This document shows, piece by piece, positions 32,031-44,500 of a stretch of DNA of 64,000 nucleotides. Within the stretch, counting starts at the first letter, position 1; every line of letters begins with the position of its first letter. This stretch comes from Notholithocarpus densiflorus (taxonomy: Eukaryota; Streptophyta; Magnoliopsida; Fagales; Fagaceae): positions 248,001-312,000 of the forward strand of contig JARYZH020000092.1 in the NCBI GenBank assembly GCA_030021035.2, written 5' to 3'. Under the pieces are notes generated by a model. It saw only the letters and a program-made list of their open reading frames with translations, did no database searches and was not told where the DNA came from. Both the position numbers and the translations under genes were made by a program.

Positions 32031-32764
32031 AGACACAGTTTTAGGTTACCGCAAATGGAAAAAGTAAGAGAAAAGGCTTTCATACTACAATTGGAAAAAG
32101 GAAAAAGAAAAAGAAAAAAGAAAAAGAAAAAGAAAGAGAAGAGAAAGAGAGAGGAAGGACTCGAGCTTCTTCCATTTGAGCGTCTTCTGTCTTGAGCGTC
32201 TTCACCACACCCAAACCCACACTTCTCTCTCTCTCTGAAGAAGAAGCTTCTTCTATCTCATAAAACACACACACACACTCTCTCTCTCTCTCTCTCTCTG
32301 AGTTTCTAGGCCATCACTGAAGGTCTCGGAGGGAGCTCTCAATAACACAGTAAGCTCCACTCTCTCCCATACATATATATTCTTAGTAAATTGCAGTTCT
32401 AATTTTCAATGACAATATATTCTTATGTTAAATTGTTAATGGAACATAATTCTATTGTATCACGCAAGGCTTGATAGAATTGGTTTTGATCTATCTAAAA
32501 TTGTGAAACCTATTGTTTTTTAGACTGTTCATTGGGTGCTTTGGAGATTTTTCCTCTGAATTATAGATTGACATGATTACCATTAGTGCAGAAACGCAAA
32601 GGATTTTGTTACATAATTCAAATCAAGAGTTTTTAAGTGCTTATCCATGGCAAACAATGAAGAGGGGAAGCCTTCTAAGTCTAAAAAATCACCTTCACCT
32701 GCACAACCGATAAGCTGAGAAGTGTCAACATTTTTGTTATTGAAACTGGGATATATATATTGCA

Positions 32765-33835
32765 ACGAAAATTTTGAAATAATAGCTTATTGCAATGATA
32801 TATTCATTGCAATAACTTGATATGAATTATTTTTAAATCTATTGCAATGACAAAAATATTAACATACCATAACATATAAATTATTTTACAATCTATTGCA
32901 ATGAAAAATATTGAGATAGCATTGCAATAATCTGATATCAATTATTTTACAATCTATTGCAACAACAAATATTGAGAAATCATTGCAATAACATTGATGC
33001 TGCACGGAATCAGTAGGCTGAATGCTTCGGCTTCGGTGGGCTACAGGTGGTTGCGAAGGCCTACAAAGATGAATGCACGATCAAAGGGGACCGGTGTAGA
33101 CCGGCCAAACACCCTCCGATGGCTAAGTTAGTTTCTTCCTAGAAAAGAGTTTTCAACTTTTAGAAAGAAAGTCTCAGAATACACTTGCCTCATTTTGATT
33201 CAGACTGGTCCTTTATATAGAGGACCTTGGAGCGGTTATTGGCTTGGTAACTTCCCCAAGATTTGAGGAAATTCTCTTGAGTCCAGACATAACTTCCCCA
33301 ACGGCTATAGGAGTTACAACCGTTGATGGAAGTTATGTACTTAAGAGGAATCCATGGCGATGAATTCAGGTTGAGTAACTGTTTCAAGGTTTTAAGATTC
33401 GAATCTTTCATATTCTCCAGTAAATTTATACTTGAGAGTTTCTGAGTGTCATGTGGTCGTCCATGGACTTCGTCCATGGAAGACTTGGTTTTCTGACGGT
33501 GTTATGTGAGTCGTCCATGTACTTTTCCCATGGACGACCCTACTGTTCAGACTTGTGTGAATCGTCCATGTGCTATGTACATGGACGATGCTAATGCTCT
33601 GTCGCTGAGTAAGTCGTCCATGTGCCTTGCCCATGGACGATCCCATTGCTCAGACGACCAACAAGAATAATTGGCTCAAGATCACGGACGATCCATATGG
33701 ACGAATATGAGTTGTAATTTTTTACTATCCCATCAAACATAATATCAATTATTTTATAATCTATTGTAATGAAAAATATAAAATAATTATCTATTACAAA
33801 AAATATTAACATACCATAGCAATAACAATAATACA
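32765..33835. repeat. 'ttgcaata' array 4, split by a solo LTR
   Basis: Array sequence runs from 32765 to 32994 and resumes at 33736 in register (AACATAATATCAATTATTTT), up to about 33835. The interruption is the solo LTR at 32995-33735. Confidence 0.85.
32995..33735. mobile_element. Solo LTR, 741 bp, with perfect 5-bp target duplication
   Basis: The insert begins TGATGCTGCACGG and ends ATCCCATCA, that is TG...CA. It is flanked by AACAT on both sides (32990-32994 and 33736-33740). Removing it and one AACAT restores the array unit as seen in arrays 2 and 3. Inside are several small inverted repeats around CCATGGACGA and a TATA-like TTTATATAG near 33211. No internal retrotransposon region remains. 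Its transcription strand is not certain. Confidence 0.92.
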
Positions 33836-35912
33836 ATAATACAATCCACCATACTCCCATGCAAACTTTCAGCCAAACCAAACTCTCCAAATTTTCCATA
33901 CATTATTTTCATCTCAGACCTCACCATAAACAAACTCCAATCCATATTTCATCACATGGGAATGGATTGTCCCAGTCCCACTAGCCCACAATTCAAGTAA
34001 TTGGGCACATGCCTTCGCCGAACCATTCGCACTTCTCTCATTTTGACTCGACGAACTGTTCACACTTCTCTGCACTTGGTACTTGGATCTTTGCTGCACT
34101 CTCTCTCTCTCTCTCTCTGTCGCCCCGCTGGTGAGTTTTTTTTTTGGTTTGAATTGTTAATTTTATCATTGTATCATGCTCTTTCTGTATTATTGAATTA
34201 TTTTATCATGCTTTCTCAGTGTGTTTCGATGAGTGTGTGTGTTCCGATGATTCAAATTCTCTCTTTGTTGTGCCCTCTCCTGACTAGAATCAAAGTAGAA
34301 ACAGGATCAGGAAAATGACTTGGATAGGGTAGCCTCAACAGAGGAGTTAAGTTTGTACTACGTTGACCCTCAAGGGGTGACCTAGATTTTGTGTTCCGAA
34401 GCTCCTTCTTAATTTAGATAATTTTGATTTCTTTAAAAAATAAATGTTGATTTGTTTAGTTTATAGTTTTACATAGTGAAAAGCTTCTTCTTCTTTTTTC
34501 CCACAAGCTTCTGTACATAGTCCATGCTCATATGTTATTTGATGGTTGTCACAATCTTTTCATATTGTGTGAAAACCATAGGATAGAGACTTAATTTCTA
34601 CAAAACTTTGTATACGTATTTGTTGTGCCAAAAAGCTTTCCCCTTTATTTTTCAAAAATTGCATAACATGTCCCTTTGCATATGGGTCGAACTCGGGCCC
34701 GAGGCGATGCTGGATAAGCTAACCTCTAACCTTAGATAGTTTTGGCAATCATAGTAGGTAGCCTCATGTAGCTATCTGTGTAGCCTTGAGGTGATTTGAA
34801 ACGATTGCCCTTGATCCGCTTTATCTCCACAACCTCTATGAGGGGCAGAATACGATGATCAAGGTTCTCATTCTCTAGGATTTAGGTCCTACCCTTAACC
34901 AACCTTGCATACAATGAACCTAGTTAGCTTAACCTGTGAGGATTCTGTTGAGTGAACATCCAAGCCTAAGATAGGATCGCCTTGTAGGATTGTTTTTCAA
35001 TATGAGTCAAGGGAAAAGTGTGTTTGTTTCCTTTTGTTTTGCAAGTGCATTCATTTTTAACAGGTTCTTTATTTATGTACTTGTTTTATACCATTAACCC
35101 TTAGGTTCATTCACATAATAGGATCTCCACCTATACCCTAAGGGTTACAACCCTACAAGGGTCTTCATGCACTCATCCTTCATCACTTTTAAAATATATA
35201 TATATATATATATTATAAAGGGTGACAAAAAACTTTGTTTTTATTCAAAGTGTTTGTCTTTAGCCCATGATTTCAAAAACCCCAAAAGGGAGTAAGTTTT
35301 ACAAAAATCCATGTGTCATATCCTTTAAAATATATATACACCCATATATACACTCATATATCCGTATACATACATGTATATTGATATACGGATGTATATA
35401 GGTGTGTATGTACATTTTTTTCATAGAGGCAAAACTCAATTTTTTTTACCCACTTATTGTACATAAGTAACGTAAACTATAGCTTCTTTTATTTTGCCCC
35501 TGACAGTTTGACCGTATTTTAGTTAATTTGTAGTAGGGTGGCTTAATGCCTACTAATTGTTGGGGGGAAACTTTGATGCTCCCAAGTACAATGTGGGGTA
35601 GCCAAACCGAAACTCAACGATGGGCTCTTAAGATAAAACCCAATGACTTTCGGTGTAGTGTCCAAGTGAGAGATGAAAGCTGCACCTTAACAAAAAACGA
35701 CAATAAAGCCTAGCAAACACTTAATTATTTGGGTTAATGGTCCTTTATGGTATTGCAAGAAGAACAAATTCTCCAACAGTAGGATAAAATTATACTTAAG
35801 ATCCAACAATCAGTTATTAAACAAATTTAAAAAAGTGCTCACTTCTGAAAGTCTTTTAAGTGTCTTGCTCAAAAGGTTTACGGTACTTTCAGCCATCCCA
35901 AAAAAAAAAAAA
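33836..35912. other. Gene-free spacer
   Basis: It contains a (CT)n run near 34099-34119 followed by GTGAGTTTTTTTT. This has the look of an untranslated exon with a splice donor, but no downstream coding exon was found. Also an (AT)n run at 35196-35212 and an AT-rich imperfect palindrome around 35338-35410. No gene is supported. Confidence 0.45.
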
Positions 35913-36916
35913 AACGATTGAAAGAAAATGTGATTTGCTGTTGAGAGAGAGTGCCGTATTAAAGAAGCACTGAGGTGGAGAAAGTCTCCCATATTGTCCT
36001 TTGTTTAGTAGATAAGACCTTTATTATTTATTGATTTGTGCACTCAATACAGGAAGTTTCTGACCGAGGCTGCTCAGTCTTGGATGCTTGTGATTACAGG
36101 GTGTAATTGTTGTAGTTAATCAATCCAATTTTAACTTGCTTCTTTTATCTTTATTTTAACTAGTACTAGTAGGTAATCTTGTGCATGTGCACTAATACAT
36201 TTAAAATTAATTACAATTTAATCTAATTGGATTTATAATTTTCGGTTTTTGCACCCAATAATTTACTTGCCACAAAAATTTAAAAAAAATTAAATGGGAC
36301 ACATAACGTAAAATTAAACTCCAATTAAAACTCAATTTAAAATTTAATTGAATTTAGACTCTTTGATTTTTGCATATAATAATTTACTTGACACACAAAT
36401 TTAAAAATTAGATAAAATACATGGTACAAAATTAGACTCCAATTTAGAATTTGAATTTTCTCTTAGTTTTGACTAATAATAATAATAATAATAATATATA
36501 TAGATTTATTAATACAAATTATAATCAATAAATATTTTCTATTGAAGCCAAAAATTTAGTTGTCTCTCTTGTATGGATTCAAATCTCTCTCTCTCTTATA
36601 TTTTTTATTTTAATTTATTTTAGATATACACATGAGTTTACTCTTTCTTTTTTTCTTTTTCTTGTTTATTAAGTTTTTGATGATTTATTTATATTAGACC
36701 CTTCATCTTTTGCCCTTCATTAACTCACTTAGAACAAAAATTTTAAAAACTTAAATAGGACATGTGAGGCAAAATTAGACAAAAATTGGAATCCAATTTA
36801 AAACCTAATTAGATTTTCTCTCAATTTTACGTATTAATGTGTGTGTGTGTGTTCTTTTCTTTTTTTGAGGAACTTATGGCATGTATTTTAGCACGTACAC
36901 TTTTGGACTTTAGGGT
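35913..36916 (+). repeat. PP6 3' flank, copy 2, split by an AT-rich insert
   Basis: 35913-36165 and 36872-36916 match the region after the PP6 stop (23988-24295). The intervening 0.7 kb is AT-rich and has three diverged units of about 150 bp (CTCCAATT, AATTTAAAA, AATAATTTACTTG) and an (ATA)n run near 36477-36496. None of the PP6 coding exons is included. Confidence 0.75.
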
Positions 36917-38514
36917 CTGTTCGGTTGAGAATTGAGATGATGGAAAAGTGGAAGCATGGAAAATAGAGAGTAGATGGAAAAGTAAGAGGATATAAAATAT
37001 TTTATTTTTCCTTATTTGTGTTTGATTTGGAGGGTGAAAAGGTGGAGGAATTGAAATTTTTTTTTTGTTTAGTTGAGAAGAAAACAATCACACCAAGTTT
37101 AGTAAACAACCACACCAAGTTTATTAAAAAAAAATCATACAAAAAAAGAAAAGGAAAAAAAAAAAGATTAATGGAAGACACAAAGTTGTTTTTTCTATAC
37201 TACTATTCAAGGGGTTTCCCTTATTTGTCATCCTCATTTTTTTGTTAAAAAATGTCCCTACACTCCTATGTTTAAGTAGAAACAAAACTAAAGGATAATT
37301 CGGTAAACATACAACTCTAACTCCCATAAAATATTGTCTAAAAAATAGAGTCACTCTCTTATTGATTTTCAAATCACTTTATCCACTTATAAATTAGATT
37401 TTCAAAATAAAAATTATTTATAAAAAATAAAAACACAGGCTTTTTTTTTTGGCTATAAAATAGGACTATTAAATCCAAAAAGAGCCTCATTACATATGCA
37501 AAGTGCATGCCATGAGACTATTAGATAAATTATTAGTTTCCAAAATTTCAATGTGGGGGGTGGGTGGGAATTATGAACTCATAAAAGAGAGATTTAATTC
37601 ACGCATGCAATGTTGCCTGTAGATAAATTATTAGTTTTCAAACTTCCAATGCGGGGGTGGGTTGGAATTATGAATTCATCAAAAAGAGATTTAAGACACC
37701 GATTGATAAAAGTGAGTGACTACTGACTAAATACATTGGCCTTAAAAAAAAAAAAGAGTAATGGAAATTCCAAAATGTTTACTAATCAATCATTGATTCC
37801 ACGAAAATTTGATTGGATTAGCATCATATTCAACATTTGAATGCTATGGGCAAAGGAGGAAGGATAGGAAAAGTAAATCCAATGGGAGCCCGAATATATA
37901 TTATACATGTTTTAAAATGTTTTTTGTGTTATTGTTTTCGGTAAATACAGAATTCCCTCTATCAGAATGAGAATGCTTTTGTTTCAATTTTAAAAAAAAG
38001 AATAAAGAAAAAAGAAAAAAGAAAGCGGAAAATGGAGAAAGATGAGAGCCTATATTAATAACTAAAATAAATAAGCGACTTTTCTTGTCTTCTTCTTATC
38101 CGGGATTTAATTATCTTCTTCCTACGTGGAGCACACAAAAGCACAGAAAAGCACAATAGCACAGAAGCTTCCTCCAACAACAACAACACAAATGGTTTTG
38201 GTTTTGGTTTTGGAGTTGACTGTTGAGCACAAAATAACTCCCAACACAGTTGCAGTGTTTCTTTGTCTTCGTGCTTGACAGCTTGTCCATTTATATAGTA
38301 TGTATTTTTTATTTTAGTACTAAAATAGAATACTACTAGTAGTAATTTTACTGTTAGTTTTAGACTTACTAGTTTAGAATCGAATCCAACCAATCCAATC
38401 TGAAACCTTCCCGCGTAAACAATAAGAAAGGAATAAAAATATAATTTTTAATAATAATAATAATAAAAAGAAAAAGAAAAAGAAAAGGGTTTAGCGTAAT
38501 AGTAGGGAAGGGAG
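36917..38514. other. Spacer upstream of the full oligopeptidase gene
   Basis: Its left edge (GGGTCTGTTCGGTTGAG) resembles the end of a DNA transposon, but the other end was not found. A diverged direct repeat occurs at 37523-37567 and 37624-37668 (GATAAATTATTAGTTT, AATG.GGGG). No gene recognised. Confidence 0.4.
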
Positions 38515-38523
38515 TATAAATAG
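38515..38523 (+). promoter_or_regulatory. TATA box of the oligopeptidase B gene
   Basis: TATAAATAG is a near-ideal plant TATA box. It sits only 15 bp before the first in-frame ATG at 38530. A start of transcription the usual 25-35 bp downstream would fall within or after the ATG cluster, which bears on which start codon is used. Confidence 0.6.
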
Positions 38524-38529
38524 TGAGTG

Positions 38530-38581
38530 ATGATGATGATGATGAGGAGGATGCATTTTGTTGTACATCATCATCATCATC
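38530..38581. repeat. (ATG)n ... (CAT)n inverted trinucleotide repeat
   Basis: Five ATG codons (38530-38544) and six CAT codons (about 38566-38583) are reverse complements about 20 nt apart. The 5' end could therefore form a hairpin in DNA or RNA. They encode natural poly-Met and poly-His. Confidence 0.85.
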
Positions 38582-41500
38582 ATCAGCGCAGTGTAAAAAG
38601 TGTCGTTTACGCACTGCTTCTCTCTTTTTCCCTTTCTTCTAATAATTCTAACAACGCCGCCGTCGTCCGATCAACGGCCACCATGACCACACAGGCTCAG
38701 CCTCCTGTGGCAAAGAAGGTGCCTCACCAGATGGAATTGTTCGGTGACGTCAGAGTCGACAACTACTATTGGCTCCGCGACGATTCTCGCTCCAATCCTG
38801 ACATGCTCTCTTACCTCCAACAAGAGAACGCCTTTACCGATTCCCTCATGTCCGATTCCAAAAAGTTTGAAGATGAGCTGTATGCGGAGATCAGAGGGAA
38901 GATCAAAGAGGACGATGTGTCTGCCCCTGTGCGCAGAGGGGCTTACTATTACTACCAGAGGACTCTTGAGGGCAAGGAGTATGTTCAACACTGTAGGCGC
39001 CCTGTACCCAATCCCAACGCCCCACCTTCTGTGCACGACACCATGCCCACGGATCCCAATGCTGAAGAAGAGCATATTATCTTGGACGAGAATGTTAAGG
39101 CTCAATCTTATGATTATTATAGCATTGCTGCTTTCAAGGTCCACTTCCTCTCTCTCTCTCTATCTGACTATTATCCCAATTAATTTGCTTCTCAAATTAC
39201 AAACCTTTTTACACTACACTACACTACAGGTTAGTCCCAATAACAAATTGGTGGCGTATGCCGAGGATACTAAAGGAGATGAGATCTACACTGTTTATGT
39301 CATTGATGCTGAAACTGGGGCTACTGTGGATAACCCTCTTGTGGGTGTCACTGCCTATCTTGAATGGGCTAGTGATGCCTCTTTAGTTTACATCACCATG
39401 GATGACATTCTCCGCCCTCACAAGGTAGGTTCTTCTCTTTCCTTCTTCTTCTTCTTCTTCTATCACTAATTTATCCTCATCCATACCCAAATTAGCTCCC
39501 ACACATTTAATGCTCTGTTGTTATTGCCCACAGGCATGGTTACATAAATTGGGAACACAGCAATCAAGCGATACCTGTCTTTACTACGAAAAAGATGATA
39601 CCTTTTCTCTTGATCTTCAAGCTTCTGAAAGCAAGAAGTTTTTGTTTGTTGCTTCTGAAAGTAAAAATACTAGGTTTAACTTTTATCTTGATGTTTCAAA
39701 CCCTGAAGATGGACTTAAAGTTCTCACACCTCGTGTAGATGGCATTGACACCTCAGTCAGCCATCGTGGGAATCATTTTTTTATCCAGAGGAGGAGTGAT
39801 GAGTTTTTCAATTCTGAACTCATAGCTTGTCCTCTGGATAATACTAATGCAACTACACTTCTTCTTCCACACAGACAAAGGTACTTATCAATTCCTACAA
39901 GTTTTACATTGCTAACACATTCATATAGTTTCTTGTGTTCTATGTAATATATGAAACAAATAAAGCAACTGTATTATATACCTACAGAGTGTAGATCTGA
40001 ATGTGATAAAAAAAAAAAAATTTGTATAGAATCAGACCCCCTTCTGCTTTAATTTCAGTTGTTTACTTCTTGACATTTGGATCATCCTGTCATGGACCAT
40101 CAGATCAAAATTAGTTCTTTTCAGAATTCAATACAATTCATGCTGGAAAGTTACTGTGAATTCTTATATTCAAAAGTGGCAAGAATTCAAATACCTGAAA
40201 TGTTTCTTCTTTCTTCTAAATTGTCTCATATTTTCTGCTAACATGAAAGTCTGTAATATCTTTTGCAATAGTACACTTTTGCTGATGCTACATGTTAAAT
40301 TTGTTCTCCTGTCCTTGAAGCTATAGAACTTTTCTCTCTCCCAACTTTACACGATGTGCGCATGTTAATCATAGAAAATCTAGGCATGCTTGATCCTATG
40401 AGCTTATCTTTTTTTACTGAGTAACAAATTTAAGAATCTAGATAACATGTTCATGCTTCGTGGTGTTCAATGTTCTAAAGGTCAATTTCCTTGTTTTGAC
40501 TTATAAATGCAAGGAAAAGGATTGTCATAGATTCAATGAAAACAAAATTCTACATCAAATCTGTGCGTGCCCAAATAACATACCTAACATAGCCAGTAAT
40601 AACTAGTCCTTTATAAAACATATGCACATGGACACTAATCAAATGACAATAGTTGGCTACAGAATAAGGCATCCCTCCACTGAAAAGTGGAAACCCTCTT
40701 CTCCTATAGGTTGAACCCTGGAAGTCTCCGCAGAAAAATTGATAGTAAATTAGTTATACTTGAAGGATATAAGTATATCCGTAGATGTGAAGGACATACC
40801 TAAAGTCACTTGGATGTATATCCGGAAATGTGAAGGACATACTTGAAGGACTACTAGAATTTTGAACTTATCATTCCGTTGCTCCATTATGCCGATTAGA
40901 TATACTAGAGGGAAACCTGGGATTACTGCCGATTAGATATATTAGAGAGAAACCTGGGATGACTACTAGAATTTTGAACTTTTTTTTTTGGGGATAAGTC
41001 TACTAGAACTTTGAATTTATCATTCTACTGCTCAATTATGCTGATTAGATGTACTAGAAGGAAAGAGGTCCAAAACTCAGCAGATACTTATAAGCAGATA
41101 CCTCTACTATATGGGAAGGAATGTACTTATATGGAAAAAGAAAAATATGAAGGTTGTGAAGAGAAGGCAACACATTTGGGAAAGGAAAGTGGTCCAAAGC
41201 TCAGAAATGCTTTCCAAGTATGGGGAAGGAGAGAAAGGGGAGGGGGGAAGGGGGGGAGGGGGGTGTTCGGATAAGAGTGTGGTGGTTTTTATTTTTATTT
41301 TTTTCCTTATGCTAGGCACATGGGGTTCTGTACCTTGGTTCAATATCTCCAGCTTATGCTGGGAACATGTTTACTTCATATATAATTTGTCACATAATGG
41401 ATGTCTTTGTCAGTCGGGTTATCCATATTAAGGGATCTCACTCTCTGTCACTCTCCCTAAAAAAGGGGGGGATAAAAAAAAACGCGTACATAATGTGTAT

Positions 41501-44500
41501 TCTAGAGGGAACAGAACATAGCCTTGTCCTGGTAATTAGGTAAATGGTCTCTAAGCAAACATATTTGTCCAACTGTTAGCAATTTGCACTTTCTCTAACC
41601 ACTTATTCTTGTATGTCTATGTCTATGTCCTACTTTAAAAGGTTCAATTTATATGTATAGCAAAGGAATAACAACTTACAAGGATGCGTGTGTAATTTTG
41701 TCATATTGTGAACTTATTTGTTGCATATCCATTCTAGAAAATTTTGCATGTAGTGTGCTATTATCTTTTGTAGCTACTGTTCCCTCAATATTCTTGGAGG
41801 GCATGAGGTTCCATGGTCAAAAAACTTATGACATTTGAATTTTGTCCAGTGTAAAAATTCAGGATATACAACTCTTTAACAATCATCTCGTTGTATATGA
41901 GCGTGAAAATGGTCTACCAAAAGTAACTATTTATGGCCTTCCAGATGTTGGAGAACCTCTTAAGAGCCTTCAAGGTGGTCATCTTGTTGAGTTTATTGAT
42001 CCTATATACTCAGTGGATCCATCAGAGTCACAGTTTAATTCCAGCATCTTACGATTTTATTATAGCTCAATGAAGACTCCTCCCTCTGTATATGATTATG
42101 ATATGAAGACAGGCGTTTCTGTCTTGAAGAAGATTGAAACAGTAAGCTATATGAACAGATCCTTTTCAAATTATTGTGTTCTGAATCGTCATCTGATTTA
42201 CATGCTTATAACAATAGATATAGTTAATTTTTGGGTGGGGCTCTAGTATACTATGTGTGTACTAGGGCTTTGTTCTTTATAAAATTTTTGTTCCTAATAT
42301 AAAATAATGATATTGTTTTCTTTTCCGATCTTTTCTATGAGCATGATTTCTGTTAATGGAATTGTGTGCATGGTCGCAGAGAGGCAGTCATTTTCCTGTG
42401 ATTTAAAATTAGTATGCTTGCTGCTTCTATTAAGCTGGAACTTATCAAGATCTTGACATAAATTTGAATTAGTCCTTTAGGTGTGTACACATGTGATTTG
42501 ACCTCATAATTTACATGTCTGCTTCATTTTATCAGCGCTTAAATTTTTCCTTAATGTTTGCTTGAACATTAACTAAAGCCAAGAATCCTCAGATGTGGGG
42601 GGTGGCAGAAAACCATACATTGAATCAGTGAGGTTATTCTTGGAAAAAAATTACCAAAAAGAGGATACATAAACTTTGTCGATTGCTTTTTATAGATTTA
42701 TGAAAAAAAAAGATCATATAAGCACATATTTCAAAATTTTTGTGATGATTTGATCAAATTAAATTTCACATATTTGAGATGATTAGATGTATCTCTCTCA
42801 AATTCTTGTTGCAATATGAATAAAAAAAAAAGTTTCAACAACGTCCTCCCCCCCACCCCCCTTCTCTTACAATAACCTCTCCTGCTCTATTATTTCCAAA
42901 AATGTTAAGAATACTTCATTTTCAAAACTTGCTAAAACTATTGTATGAATTTTTTTGACTGTAAGGGTGTGAAAATTCTTGATGACCAAGAGAAACATAA
43001 TTCTAATTGATTTTATTAATGAAGTATATACTCAATCTTATTGATATCATCTCTTGGGACTTGTGGATTATTTAAAAGTCATAGAGACCTCCTTTTGCTT
43101 AGGATTTGCAATTTTGCATCACTCTTCCCCATCCTTCCTGAGTTCTTTATTGCTTTTATTCATACCTTTGAAAGTTTAGATTGATCTAGACTGAAATTTG
43201 AGAGGGTTGACTTCATCTTACATTTGTTGAAAAGTGCTTGTATCACAAGTATGCATTTGCATGGTTCATGTTATCAAAAATGTATTTAACCAAATAGTTC
43301 AGGCTTATGTATGTCAATTTTTGTAATTCTTTTTTAATATTAAAGAACTGAATATGAATGAAGACTGTTGCCATCAATATCTCAGTGGTAGATATATATT
43401 TACATGCTAGACTGACATACATGTACTGATTGAATGCTTTTTAGTTTTTTCTGTTGCAATAACATAAAAATAGGTTAATTTCTTGTGTAATATCTTAGAT
43501 TATGTCCCATATATTGCAGCTACTATTGTACATCATAATTCAGTAATTTTCTCCTCTCTCTTGCCCAGGTGTTGGGGGGTTTTGATGCCTTGAATTATTT
43601 TATTGAAAGAAAATGGGCGAATGCTCCAGATGGTACTCAGATTCCAATATCAATTGTTTATCGCAAGGATCTTGTGAAACTCGATGGGTCAGATCCATTA
43701 CTACTTTATGGCTATGGCTCTTATGAGGTAATGAATTATTTCATAGATTAAACTGAGGATACTGGAACAAACAGGGATTTATATGTTTTTAATACCATAA
43801 TGTTAATGGAAAAAGTGGCATCTGTTTTTTTTATGTAATATTTTAACAAAATATGATTTTCAAAGATCAAAGTTGTCGTAGAATGCTGTTTTGATGCATT
43901 ATGTTTATGTATTATCCACTTGGAATATCCATTCTACAGGAAAAACTTTGTGATCTGGTGTACTATACCTAGTTCTCTTTCCCTTTTAATTGTAATGTTC
44001 TGCAACTTGTTGAAGTTTAAGTCACTTGTTTTATCCATTCCTTTCTTCTGGGGTCTCCTGACTCTCATCAGAAGCTTCAATGTCCTAATTAGAGGCTACA
44101 TTCCTGGATTCTGTTCTACATTTCTGGTCTAATAGGTCACTGTTCTCCAATCATGGGAAATAGTACAGCAGTCAATCAATGCATTGCTAAAAGTCTATTT
44201 TATGTAATCAAACACTTTTTTTTTTCCTTCTGTTATATGAACATATTATTCATCAATTGGCTGTTCATTTTGGTTATGTTCATGCAAACTGGTCTGCATG
44301 CTATGTTCACCCATTTATCTATTCTGTTTCTTTTTGTTTTTCACTTGTACTCAATTAATTCATTCAGACTCACTCTATAATTCAAAATTTCTTGTTCTAA
44401 ACAGATATGCGTAGATCCCAGTTTCAAGTCATCAAGGCTTTCTTTGTTAGATCGGGGTTTTATTTATGTAATAGCTCACATCCGTGGAGGTGGTGAAATG

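Noticed and set aside
33990..34318. 105-codon open frame beside a (CT)n run, as a possible gene
   Set aside because: Low-complexity, leucine/serine-rich translation without a domain; at best an untranslated exon.
28700..38500. Missing catalytic exons of oligopeptidase copy 1 displaced downstream by transposons
   Set aside because: I looked for GRSAGG, GLNDPR and GAGHF-type coding on both strands between the copies and saw none; these motifs occur only in copy 2.
38566..38583. Six histidine codons suggesting an engineered tag or vector contamination
   Set aside because: They sit in a (CAT)n microsatellite mirrored by (ATG)n within continuous plant exon sequence; no vector sequence is nearby.
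38671..39144. 157-codon minus-strand open frame opposite oligopeptidase exon 1
   Set aside because: Shadow of the coding strand; the same shadow occurs at copy 1 (26399-26893), as expected from shared coding sequence.
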